This document shows, piece by piece, positions 1 through 7,781 of a DNA stretch of 64,000 nucleotides. Location: the NCBI GenBank assembly GCA_017541035.1, contig JAFXZW010000020.1, positions 1-64,000 on the forward strand. The letters are read 5' to 3'. This DNA comes from Eubacterium sp. (GTDB taxonomy: Bacteria; Bacillota; Clostridia; Lachnospirales; Lachnospiraceae). The notes beneath the pieces are model-generated. The model worked only from the letters and a program-made list of their open reading frames with translations, did not search any database and had not been told where the DNA came from. Position 1 is the stretch's first letter; each line of letters opens with the position of its first letter. Both the position numbers and the translations under genes were made by a program.

Positions 1-180
1 CATGTGCCTGCGAAGCAGGGACATGATCCGAGCGAAGCGAGGATGCACGATGCGAAGCAGCGTACATCTGCGTAGCAGATGCGTGGTGTTTGCAAAACAC
101 CACGGCACCAGGGACCGAACGAACCGCCACGGACAAGAGCGGCGAAGCCGCGACGGATGCGAAGCATCCGGTCCGTGGTC
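1..180. repeat. Cluster of short GNA-loop hairpins
   Basis: Several perfect mini-palindromes lie almost back to back: CCTGCGAAGCAGG (7-19), CATCTGCGTAGCAGATG (65-81), a GTGGTGTTTTGC-type palindrome (about 83-103), GCGGCGAAGCCGC (139-151) and GGATGCGAAGCATCC (155-169). Most close on a GAA or GTA triloop flanked by C and G, the GCGAAGC motif known as an exceptionally stable DNA mini-hairpin. A frame open across this stretch encodes only repeat-derived residues, so I do not call a gene. The cluster may continue left of the window. Confidence 0.75.
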
Positions 181-253
181 GGGACGTTTGGGACTGCAAA
201 TAGTTACTGAACAGGCAAAGAAGGTCGGGACGATCGGGACTGCAAATGGTTAC
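177..253. repeat. Two direct repeats of about 31 bp
   Basis: The stretch from GGTCGGGACG through GGGACTGCAAAT to GTTAC occurs at about 177-207 and again at about 223-253, a 46-bp period. The copies differ at only a few bases. They sit between the hairpin cluster and the promoter of the GGDEF gene. No function is evident. Confidence 0.7.
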
Positions 254-274
254 GCTGTCGTCTTCACATTCTTC

Positions 275-303
275 TTCTCATTTTCATCGAATTATGATAT
301 ATT
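275..303 (+). promoter_or_regulatory. Putative sigma-A promoter of the GGDEF gene
   Basis: TTCTCA (275-280) and TATATT (298-303) are separated by 17 bp, about 30 bp upstream of the start codon at 334. The ribosome binding site GGAGGA is at 321-326. The -35 match is only 4 of 6, so this is a sequence-based guess. Confidence 0.45.
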
Positions 304-333
304 CGTAGAAGCGAGTATTCGGAGGAATATTGT

Positions 334-1713
334 ATGGCAAAGTGGATCATAGTTGTTGATGATGACACGGCGAATCTGAAGATGGCCGGTCACATTCTGA
401 CCAAACAGAAAATGCGTGTTACCTGCATCAAGTCGGGTGCGATGCTGCTGAAATACATCGGGGAAGGAAATATCCCGGATATTATCCTTCTTGACATCAA
501 TATGCCGGAAATGGACGGATTCGAAACCCTGCATCTGCTTCGGGACAAGGAGAAGGAGATGGGAATTGAGGAGATCCCCGTCATCTTCCTTACGGCCGAA
601 GAGAGTACGGATACGGAAAGCCGCGGCTTTGAAATGGGTGTGTCCGATTTTATCCGGAAACCCTTTGACCCGGAGGTTCTGCTGCGAAGGATTGACAATA
701 TCGTTGTCCGACAGGACGCAATGCTGAATCTGAAGAGCGAAGCGACCATTGACAAGCTGACCGGATTTCTGAATAAGGCGGCGGCAGGAGAGGAGCTCTC
801 CCATATCTGTACGGAGATGGCAGGGATGCTTTCCATGATCGATCTGGATTCCTTCAAGCTGGTCAATGATCTCTATGGCCATGAAATGGGCGACAAGGTC
901 CTGATCGCCTTTGCCGAAGTGATACGGAAAAATGCCCCGGAGGGAAGCCGTTTCGGCCGGATCGGAGGGGATGAATTCGTTGCTTTTCTCAAGGACATGC
1001 TGAAGGAAGACGAATTTGTTGATTTTACCCGGAGGGTAAATGATGATCTGGTAGCGGAAGCAAAAAAACTGATGGGAGAGGATATGAATATCCCTCTTGG
1101 AGCTTCCCTGGGCGGCGTCATGGTACCGAAGCACGGGATCATTTATGACACGTTGTTGAAATTCGCCGACAAATCTCTCTATGATGTAAAGAAAAACGGG
1201 AAGCATGGATGCCGGCTTTATCGTGCCGAGAATTATACCGATGATGAACTCAATCATACGAAGCTGAATATCGAGACGATTTCCGAGATCCTGGGAGAAC
1301 GGTCGATTCCCGATGTGGCGCTTCAACTGGACAATGATGCCTTCTCATACGTATATCGCTACGTGATGAGGTATAATCTGCGAAACGGGATCGCATCCGG
1401 AAAGCTGCTCATTTCCCTGGATGAAAAGGAAAATGGAGACCGGCAGGCTTATATGGATGCCTGTGATGAATTCGGAAATCACATCCGGGAATCTCTTCGG
1501 AAATCCGATGTATTCATGCGCAGCCGTTACAACCAGTATTTCATCCTTCTGACGGAAATGAGGGAGGAGGATTCGCTGGAAATGGTGGGAGAGCATCTGG
1601 CCGCTAACTGGAAGCAGAAACACGGGGATATCCTTCAGATCTCCGTTGAGCATGAATTTATTACAGCGGAATTACGACACAGCTCGAATGATAATAAGGA
1701 ACCGTTGCAGTAA
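334..1713 (+). CDS. Response regulator with GGDEF (diguanylate cyclase) domain
   Basis: 459 residues. Residues 1-125 form a CheY-like receiver: an acidic pocket near residues 9-11, the probable phospho-acceptor Asp54 in LLDINMPEMDG, and a conserved Lys in the FIRKPF segment. Residues about 135-297 are a GGDEF domain with an intact GGDEF motif at 211-215 and the substrate-binding segment DLDSFKLVND, so cyclic-di-GMP synthesis is likely. The usual RxxD product-inhibition site just upstream of GGDEF is absent (the sequence there is APEGS). The C-terminal 160 residues (LRKSDVFMRSRYNQYFILL) resemble a second, degenerate GGDEF fold without the catalytic motif. The gene stands alone, has a good GGAGGA ribosome binding site and ends at a strong terminator. 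The activating sensor kinase is not in this window. Confidence 0.88.
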   Translation: MAKWIIVVDDDTANLKMAGHILTKQKMRVTCIKSGAMLLKYIGEGNIPDIILLDINMPEMDGFETLHLLRDKEKEMGIEEIPVIFLTAEESTDTESRGFEMGVSDFIRKPFDPEVLLRRIDNIVVRQDAMLNLKSEATIDKLTGFLNKAAAGEELSHICTEMAGMLSMIDLDSFKLVNDLYGHEMGDKVLIAFAEVIRKNAPEGSRFGRIGGDEFVAFLKDMLKEDEFVDFTRRVNDDLVAEAKKLMGEDMNIPLGASLGGVMVPKHGIIYDTLLKFADKSLYDVKKNGKHGCRLYRAENYTDDELNHTKLNIETISEILGERSIPDVALQLDNDAFSYVYRYVMRYNLRNGIASGKLLISLDEKENGDRQAYMDACDEFGNHIRESLRKSDVFMRSRYNQYFILLTEMREEDSLEMVGEHLAANWKQKHGDILQISVEHEFITAELRHSSNDNKEPLQ

Positions 1714-1756
1714 TAAGGCGGCTGAAAGAACGCCCGGCATAATGATTGGTTTTATA

Positions 1757-1795
1757 CAAAAAAAGGGGAGGATCCGTCAGAGATCCTCCCTTTTT
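1757..1795. terminator. Intrinsic terminator, A- and T-flanked
   Basis: The stem GGGAGGATC (1766-1774) pairs with GATCCTCCC (1782-1790) around a 7-nt loop, with an A-run on the left and TTTTT on the right. It ends the GGDEF transcript. Because it is A/T-flanked on both sides, it could also stop the converging murE-like operon. Confidence 0.9.
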
Positions 1796-1811
1796 CCATG
1801 GAGTTCATTTG

Positions 1812-1902
1812 TATGATGATGTTCTCGCAGCACATTGCACACGTAGTGTGCGTGCTGCGAGTCATCAGGGAAAAATACCTTTTGCCCCCGGCATCGTATT
1901 AT
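1812..1902. repeat. Long palindromic intergenic repeat, copy 1
   Basis: A GCAGCAC...GTGCTGC hairpin with an inner GCACAC/GTGTGC stem is followed by a conserved tail TTTTGCCCCCGGCATCGTAT. A second copy with the same architecture lies at 13699-13793. It sits between the convergent GGDEF and murE-like genes. It has no coding capacity and its origin is unknown. Confidence 0.75.
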
Positions 1903-1914
1903 GGGGATGCACCG

Positions 1915-3390
1915 TCATAAATATCTCTGTGCATATTCCGCATCAGACGGGCAGTCGATGTATTCCCGGCCGTATTTCTGCCGGGTTTCCTCCCCTTTTC
2001 CGGTAATGAGGATTACCGTAGGTCCGGTGCAGTCTGCAATGGCTTTTTTTATGGCTTCGCCCCGGTCCTCGATCATTTCATAAGGGCAGGCAACGTACTG
2101 GGCGATATCCCGGGAGATCACATCCACCGGTTCCTCACCGGGGTCCTCCGCGGTGAGATATACTTTTTTGCTTTCTCTGCCGGCGATGGTTCCCAGATCC
2201 TTCCTGCGCAGCAGGGCTTTTTTTCCGGGACAGCCGAAAACGGTTACGATATCATAGCCGGGATATTCCTCTTTGGTGGAGGCAAAAAGCTTCTCGAAGG
2301 AAAGCCGGTTATGAGCGTAGTCCACAATGGCAACGATCTTCCCGTCGGAGGAGGTGTAGCATTCCATCCGTCCTTTGCTGCGGGCCCGGTAGAGGCCGGA
2401 GCGTATGAAGCTGACCGGGATCTCATACAGATAGGAGATGGCAATGGCGGCAAGGGCATTTTCCACATTGAAAAGTCCCGGCATGGTGATGGCGAATTCC
2501 TCGTCGAAGCGGTCACAGTGTACCCGGAAATGAATCTCATGCTCCTTCTTTCGGACATCATACACCCGGATATCACTGCCTTCCTTTGTGCCGAAGGTAA
2601 TCACGCGTTCCGCCTCCTTTGCGGCATCCGCAATGTCGGAAAAACGGTCGGAATCCGTACAGATCAGAGCCGTTTTTGTCTGCCGGAAGATCGCCAGCTT
2701 GGAGGTGAAATAATCCTCGAAGGAATAATGCTCCTGCGGACTGATGTGGTCCTCGGAAATGTTCAGAAAGACCCCGGCGTCAAAGCGGATCTCATCCACC
2801 CGGTTATATTTCAGTGCCTGAGAGGATACCTCCATGGTGACGTAGGAAAGCCCCGTATCGGCGGCGTTTCTGAAATGATGCATCAGCTCCACGGATTCCG
2901 GCGTGGTGATATGGGACTCATAGAATTCCCTGCCGTCATAGGTATCGATGGAGGAAATGACACCGCTTTCGCCCTTCCCCTGAGAGGAAAGGTAATCGTC
3001 CAGGATCGCTTTCAGGTAGTAGGCAGTGGTGGATTTCCCTTTGGTTCCCGTAATGCCGGTGAGCCGGAAATGCTCCGCTGGCCGTTCAAAAAAGCAGGCG
3101 GCCAGGATGGGCATGGCCGGTCGAATGTCGGATACCAGAATGACCGGAAGGGATACCTCCGGATACATTTCGTGGCTCACATAGGCCACAGCGCCGCGGT
3201 CGGCGGCATCCTGCAGATACTCCCTGCGAAAGGCGGCGCCCTTGCAGATGAACAGGGTACCCTCACTTACTTCTTTGGAATTGTAGGTAAGGCCGGTGAC
3301 TGTTTTTTCACCGGCATCCTGCAGATGCTCCATTACCAGAAGACCCTTCTTCCGGAGCAGGCTGCTGTAATCACTGAGTTTACGGTACAT
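1915..3390 (-). CDS. MurE-like Mur ligase
   Basis: 491 residues with the Mur ligase layout: N-terminal UDP-MurNAc-binding domain, central ATPase domain with P-loop GTKGKST (115-121), the MEVSSQAL segment typical of MurE, a candidate carbamylated Lys in FTSKLAIF, and a C-terminal domain ending with GKGEE (about 465-469). MurE adds the third amino acid to UDP-MurNAc-L-Ala-D-Glu. The position that reads DNPR in diaminopimelate-adding enzymes reads EDPG here (about 415-418), which argues against a standard DAP-type MurE. A paralogue or an enzyme for another amino acid is more likely. It lies 45 bp downstream of the D-Asp-ligase-like gene on the same strand, suggesting one operon for wall-peptide modification. 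The ribosome binding site AAGGGG precedes the start. Its real substrate cannot be read from sequence. Confidence 0.8.
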   Translation of the reverse strand: MYRKLSDYSSLLRKKGLLVMEHLQDAGEKTVTGLTYNSKEVSEGTLFICKGAAFRREYLQDAADRGAVAYVSHEMYPEVSLPVILVSDIRPAMPILAACFFERPAEHFRLTGITGTKGKSTTAYYLKAILDDYLSSQGKGESGVISSIDTYDGREFYESHITTPESVELMHHFRNAADTGLSYVTMEVSSQALKYNRVDEIRFDAGVFLNISEDHISPQEHYSFEDYFTSKLAIFRQTKTALICTDSDRFSDIADAAKEAERVITFGTKEGSDIRVYDVRKKEHEIHFRVHCDRFDEEFAITMPGLFNVENALAAIAISYLYEIPVSFIRSGLYRARSKGRMECYTSSDGKIVAIVDYAHNRLSFEKLFASTKEEYPGYDIVTVFGCPGKKALLRRKDLGTIAGRESKKVYLTAEDPGEEPVDVISRDIAQYVACPYEMIEDRGEAIKKAIADCTGPTVILITGKGEETRQKYGREYIDCPSDAEYAQRYL

Positions 3391-3435
3391 GATGTTTCCC
3401 CTTGTGGTTGCTTAATGTTAACGGGCTTCTTCCTG

Positions 3436-4647
3436 TCATTGATAGTAGGTTTTATATTTCTTGTAGTGGCTCATATGATTCTTCAGCATCCGGATCATGC
3501 GGTTGGGCTTGTTGTCCCCCTTCATGAAGACAGGATTCACATATTTCTTTTCCTTCAACAGCTGCTTCAGCTTTGCCTTATTCTCCTTCTCGTGGATGTA
3601 CTTTTTTGCCACGCCTGCGGGAACCACCAGCCAGAGCGCTTCCCGTTTTGAAGTGGTGTATTCCAGCGGCTTATTATGGATATATTCCTCTACAGGGAAA
3701 CGGGAAATGTTGATCCCGGAGGCCGCTACGTAGTAATTGGACCGTCCCTGTCGGGTGTTGATCTCGAAGAATTTATACTTTCCGTCCCGCTGGTCGTATT
3801 TGATATCGAAATTGGAAAAACCGATGTAATGCAGATCCTCCAGCAGAGCCTTTACCTTGCCCATCAGCTCTTCATTTTTTTCCGTGATGATGACCGCGTG
3901 ATTCCCCTTTCCGTGGGGCGTATGCTCCTCCAGAAGGACATGGCCGAGGCACTGCATTTTCACCTGGGCGTTCTTATCGGAGTAGCAGGTCAGTACCCGC
4001 ATGTATTCATCGTTGCCGGGAATCATATCCTGCAGGATCAGGTTGTCGGTGTAGCCCGCACCGTAGATCTCGCCGATCACCCGGATCAGGTTTTCGCGGT
4101 CGCTGATGGTGTATACCTTTTCCTGAGTGTCAAAGGGATGCTCCCAGTAGGTGATGGGATTCGCCGGTTTCAGGATCAGCGGAAAGCCGAAGGGCAGGGA
4201 AAGCTCCGGATCCATATCCGGTGTGAAGACAACCGTTGCGGGATAATCCAGACCGTGCTTCTCACAGAGCTGGTAGAAGAGATCCTTCTGCTGCAGACGG
4301 TTCAGAAGGTCATAATCACTGTAGGGAGCAATGACATTTTCCGGAAAACGATCCTTGAGCCGGGACAGTAGGGCCACGTAGGAATCCCCGCAGCCGATGG
4401 CCATCAGCTTCTTGTCTTTATGCTTTTCGGCAAAGTCCGTAATGGTTTTAAGAAAGGTTTCTTCCTCGTCGATCGCCTGGTTTGCCGTGTAGGTGATGAT
4501 ACGGGAGCGGTAGCTGGGACCGGTGGGGAACTTGCCGAAGGTATAGGAACGTACCCGGTAAGCATTGTAGAATGCCCTGGCCACACTGTAGGTATTGATG
4601 TCTCCGCCGAAAATGACGGGAATAAAGCTCTGTTCTCTGAATTCCAT
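3436..4647 (-). CDS. ATP-grasp ligase, probable D-aspartate ligase family
   Basis: 403 residues from the ATG at 4647 (AAAGGA ribosome binding site). The frame is open farther upstream, but that part is antisense to the racemase gene. The N-terminus SFIPVIFGGDINTYSVARAF, the central LILKPANP ATP-grasp Lys segment and the distal FEINTRQGRSNYY metal/nucleotide segment resemble, from memory, the D-aspartate ligase (Asl) of Enterococcus faecium, which adds D-Asp to the lysine side chain of peptidoglycan precursors. The divergent neighbour is an Asp/Glu racemase, the usual partner supplying D-Asp, and the gene downstream is a MurE-like ligase. The inferred role is making a D-amino-acid branch or bridge in a wall peptide in the cytoplasm. 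A different carboxylate-amine ligation is the alternative. Confidence 0.78.
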   Translation of the reverse strand: MEFREQSFIPVIFGGDINTYSVARAFYNAYRVRSYTFGKFPTGPSYRSRIITYTANQAIDEEETFLKTITDFAEKHKDKKLMAIGCGDSYVALLSRLKDRFPENVIAPYSDYDLLNRLQQKDLFYQLCEKHGLDYPATVVFTPDMDPELSLPFGFPLILKPANPITYWEHPFDTQEKVYTISDRENLIRVIGEIYGAGYTDNLILQDMIPGNDEYMRVLTCYSDKNAQVKMQCLGHVLLEEHTPHGKGNHAVIITEKNEELMGKVKALLEDLHYIGFSNFDIKYDQRDGKYKFFEINTRQGRSNYYVAASGINISRFPVEEYIHNKPLEYTTSKREALWLVVPAGVAKKYIHEKENKAKLKQLLKEKKYVNPVFMKGDNKPNRMIRMLKNHMSHYKKYKTYYQ

Positions 4648-4836
4648 AATCTGTTCCTTTCCGGCGGTTTTTCCGCCGCTCTTCAGTATACACCCCAACC
4701 GCATTTCCGAAAAGGGGAAAGTAAAGAAAAAAAGAAAAAAACTGTCAGTTTTTCCTACAAAAAAAGGCGGGGTTATGATAGAATAGGATGGAGTCTTTCT
4801 TTTTGAAAAGACTGATCGAAAGAACGGAGTAAGATC

Positions 4837-5550
4837 ATGCATAAGAAAAAAAGGCATATCCTCGGAATCCTGGGCGGAATGGGACCGGAAGCGACCAGTG
4901 TTCTTTATGCGAGGATCATCCGCCATACCGTGGCGCGTAAGGATCAGGATCACCTGGATATCTGGATCGATTCCCATGCCGGTCTGCCGGACAGAACTGC
5001 CAGTATCCTGGCGGGGGAAGAGGAGAAAATGAAAAGCCTGCTGCGGGAGGATGCCAAAAAGCTGGCGGGACTGGGCTGTGATTATCTGGCCGTTCCCTGC
5101 AATACCAGCCACTTCTTCCGGGAGGTCTTTCGGGAAATCCCGGGGATCACATTTATCGATATGATCGTGGAAACGGCAGGATATGTGGCCGGCCGGGGCT
5201 GGAAGAAGGTTGGCATTCTGGCTACGGACGGAACGGTTAAGGGAGGCCTTTACGAAAAGGCACTGAACGAAAAAGGCGTGACGGCCCTTTATCCGGATGA
5301 GGCGGATCAGAAGGCAGTCATGAAGCTTATCTATGAAGAGATCAAACGCGGGGAGATGGGAACGCTGTCCCATTTCGCTCCGGTGATTCAGCATATGAAG
5401 CAGATGGGATGTGAGGCAGTGGTTCTGGCCTGTACGGAGCTCTCTGTCTTTGCGGAGAATTACCGCCTGACAGACAGCTTTTACGTGGATGCCATGGGCG
5501 TGCTGGCAGAACGATGCATCACACTTTGCGGAGGATCATACAGGGATTAA
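4837..5550 (+). CDS. Aspartate/glutamate racemase family protein
   Basis: 237 residues, normal for the family. The N-terminal GILGGMGPEAT motif and the two catalytic cysteine segments, VPCNTSHFF in the first lobe and LACTELSVF in the second, are intact, predicting cofactor-independent two-base racemisation of Asp or Glu. It is divergent from the D-Asp-ligase-like gene with a 189-bp A-rich spacer. This arrangement parallels the racemase/ligase pairs that build D-Asp cross-bridges, so aspartate is the likelier substrate. It is followed closely (12 bp) by the cytidylate-kinase-like gene. Confidence 0.88.
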   Translation: MHKKKRHILGILGGMGPEATSVLYARIIRHTVARKDQDHLDIWIDSHAGLPDRTASILAGEEEKMKSLLREDAKKLAGLGCDYLAVPCNTSHFFREVFREIPGITFIDMIVETAGYVAGRGWKKVGILATDGTVKGGLYEKALNEKGVTALYPDEADQKAVMKLIYEEIKRGEMGTLSHFAPVIQHMKQMGCEAVVLACTELSVFAENYRLTDSFYVDAMGVLAERCITLCGGSYRD

Positions 5551-5562
5551 AGGGGGGAGAGA

Positions 5563-6201
5563 ATGGATAGGAAGATCGTGATCACATTGTCGCGGCAGTA
5601 TTGCTCCGGAGGTCTTAAAGTGGGCAAACGCCTGGCTGAGGAACTGGGGATCAGCTGCTATGACAGTGAGATGTTCCGCCTGGTATCCGACAACAAAGCC
5701 ATGACGGATAACGAGGTGGCACATGATGCCCGGATCAAGGATACGCTGCTTTTTGATGTGGCGAAGAAGACCTACGAGGAAAGACCCTCTGATGAACTGG
5801 CCGAGGCCGACGAGATCCTGTTCATGAGGAACCTCTTCAGTTATCAGTCGGAGATCATCCGCGGCCTGGCGGAAAAGGAGAGCTGCGTCATCGTCGGACG
5901 CTGCGCGGATTACATTCTGCGGGACAGACCGGACACCATCCGTGTTTTCGTTCATGCTCCCATGGATTTTCGGATCCGCAGGGCTTCCTCCATCCACAAT
6001 CTCCCGGAGTCGGAGCTGGCCAGCTATATCCGCAGTGTGGATGAAAGAAAAGCAAGCTACTATCATAATTATACCGGTGGAAACTGGCAGGATGCGGAGA
6101 ATTACGACCTGTCGCTGGATACCTCGAAAATGGGTATCCGCGGTTGTGCGGAAATGATCCAAAAGTATATCGAGATCCGTTTCCCGGTAACGGGGCAGTA
6201 G
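5563..6201 (+). CDS. Cytidylate kinase-like family protein
   Basis: 212 residues. The start ITLSRQYCSGGLKVGKRLAEEL resembles the short cytidylate-kinase-like P-loop family (PF13189 type) common in Clostridia. It is followed by YDSEMF, the core strand CVIVGRCADYIL, and an Arg-rich lid segment (FRIRRA). The loop is not a canonical GxxxxGKS/T, as is usual in this subfamily, and the true substrate is generally untested. The ribosome binding site GGGGGGAG lies close upstream. It may be cotranscribed with the racemase (12-bp gap), but no functional link is evident. Confidence 0.75.
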   Translation: MDRKIVITLSRQYCSGGLKVGKRLAEELGISCYDSEMFRLVSDNKAMTDNEVAHDARIKDTLLFDVAKKTYEERPSDELAEADEILFMRNLFSYQSEIIRGLAEKESCVIVGRCADYILRDRPDTIRVFVHAPMDFRIRRASSIHNLPESELASYIRSVDERKASYYHNYTGGNWQDAENYDLSLDTSKMGIRGCAEMIQKYIEIRFPVTGQ

Positions 6202-6242
6202 GAAAAGGGTGTTACGAGAATAATCATATAAGGAGAAGAACT

Positions 6243-7679
6243 ATGAAAAAGGTTGCTTATGTAGCGTCGGAGTGTGTACCCTTCATCAAAACAGGCGGTT
6301 TGGCAGACGTAGTGGGGACGCTGCCCAAGAAGTTCAATCGGGAGGAATATGATGTCCGTATCATCATTCCGAAATATATGTGTCTTCCCGAGAAGTATAA
6401 GAACAACATGAAGTACATCACCCATTTCCACATGGATATCGGCTGGAAGCAGCAGTATGTGGGTGTGATGTATCTGGAATATGAAGGCGTTCCGGTTTAT
6501 TTCATCGATAACGAGTATTACTTCAACGGCTTTAACATTTACGGAGATGTAAAATGGGATATCGAGAAGTTCTGCTTCTTCTCAAAGGCGGCGCTGTCCA
6601 TTCTTCCCAGCATTGATTTCCAGCCGGATATCATTCACTGCCATGACTGGCAGGCAGGACTTGTGCCGGTATATCTCCGGACGCTTTTTGCAAATAATCC
6701 CTTCTACAGCGGGATGAAGAGCATTATGACCATTCATAACCTGCAGTTCCAGGGGAACTGGGATATCGAAACCATTCAGGATTATTCCGGTCTTCCGAGC
6801 TATGTTTTCACTCCGGATAAGCTGGAGCTGAATAAAGACGCCAGTATGCTGAAGGGCGGACTGGTATATGCGGATAAGATCACCACGGTTTCCAATACCT
6901 ACGCGCAGGAGATCCAGACACCGTACTTCGGTGAAGGACTGGACGGCCTTCTCAGGGCACGCTGGCAGTCTCTCTGGGGCATCATCAACGGTATTGATTA
7001 TCAGGTATATAATCCGGCTACGGACAGCCAGATCCCGCATAAGTATTCCATCAAGAATTTCAAGAAGGAGAGGATCAAGAATAAGGTGGCGCTGCAGAAA
7101 CGGCTGCATCTCCCGGAGGATCCCAATGCCTATATGATCGGCCTGGTATCCCGCCTCACGGATCAGAAGGGCCTTGATCTTGTGGACCGCGCCATGAATG
7201 ATATCATGACGGACGGTACCCAGTTTGTCATTCTGGGAACCGGTGACCGGCGCTATGAGGATATGTTCCGTTATTATCAGGGCATCCATCCGGCCAAGGT
7301 TTCCGCAAATATCTACTTCAGCGACGAGCTGTCCCATCAGATCTATGCGGCCTGCGATTCCATCCTGGTACCCTCCCGGTTTGAACCCTGCGGCCTGACA
7401 CAGCTGATGGCACTCCGCTACGGCGCGCTCCCCATCGTGCGCGAGACAGGCGGCCTGAAGGATACCGTGCAGCCTTACAACGAGTTTGAAGGAACCGGAA
7501 CAGGCTTCTCCTTTGGCAATTATGATCCGCGGGATCTCCTTGGCGCCATCAACTATTCCAAGAAGATCTTCTTCGATGACAAGGATGCATGGACCGCAAT
7601 GCAGAAGCGTGCCATGGAGCAGAATTACAGCTGGGACAACTCCGCAAAGATCTATGAGGAGCTGTATAACCAGATCTGA
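6243..7679 (+). CDS. glgA: Glycogen synthase (ADP-glucose type)
   Basis: 478 residues from the ATG at 6243, chosen because AAGGAG lies just upstream and the product then begins MKKVAYVASECVPFIKTGGL. GT5 hallmarks are present: the KTGGLADVVG nucleotide-sugar loop (16-25), the IIHCHDWQAGL segment, LVSRLTDQKGLD at the start of the C-terminal Rossmann lobe, and PSRFEPCGLTQL with the catalytic Glu. It transfers glucose from ADP-glucose to an alpha-1,4-glucan in the cytoplasm. No other glycogen gene (glgB, glgC, glgD, glgP) lies in the window, so it is an isolated member of the pathway. Confidence 0.95.
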   Translation: MKKVAYVASECVPFIKTGGLADVVGTLPKKFNREEYDVRIIIPKYMCLPEKYKNNMKYITHFHMDIGWKQQYVGVMYLEYEGVPVYFIDNEYYFNGFNIYGDVKWDIEKFCFFSKAALSILPSIDFQPDIIHCHDWQAGLVPVYLRTLFANNPFYSGMKSIMTIHNLQFQGNWDIETIQDYSGLPSYVFTPDKLELNKDASMLKGGLVYADKITTVSNTYAQEIQTPYFGEGLDGLLRARWQSLWGIINGIDYQVYNPATDSQIPHKYSIKNFKKERIKNKVALQKRLHLPEDPNAYMIGLVSRLTDQKGLDLVDRAMNDIMTDGTQFVILGTGDRRYEDMFRYYQGIHPAKVSANIYFSDELSHQIYAACDSILVPSRFEPCGLTQLMALRYGALPIVRETGGLKDTVQPYNEFEGTGTGFSFGNYDPRDLLGAINYSKKIFFDDKDAWTAMQKRAMEQNYSWDNSAKIYEELYNQI

Positions 7680-7721
7680 TCCGGCGCTACGTAGAATCAG
7701 GAGTCGGTTTGACGCTGCGGC

Positions 7722-7742
7722 TCCGGATGCATGTCATCCGGA
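7722..7742. other. 8-bp perfect hairpin between glgA and rqcH
   Basis: TCCGGATG and CATCCGGA flank a 5-nt loop. There is no following T-run, so it is not a classical terminator. It could stabilise the glgA 3' end or be a remnant of a repeat. Confidence 0.55.
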
Positions 7743-7781
7743 ATGCGATACAGTGCCGAATCGTTACAATGGAGTTATGAA

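Noticed and set aside
2..352. 116-residue open frame across the left edge
   Set aside because: Composed of hairpin and direct-repeat translation, without a ribosome binding site, and it runs into the real GGDEF gene.
4648..5394. N-terminal extension of the ATP-grasp frame to 5394
   Set aside because: The extra 249 residues are antisense to the racemase gene; the ATG at 4647 has a ribosome binding site and starts the conserved domain.
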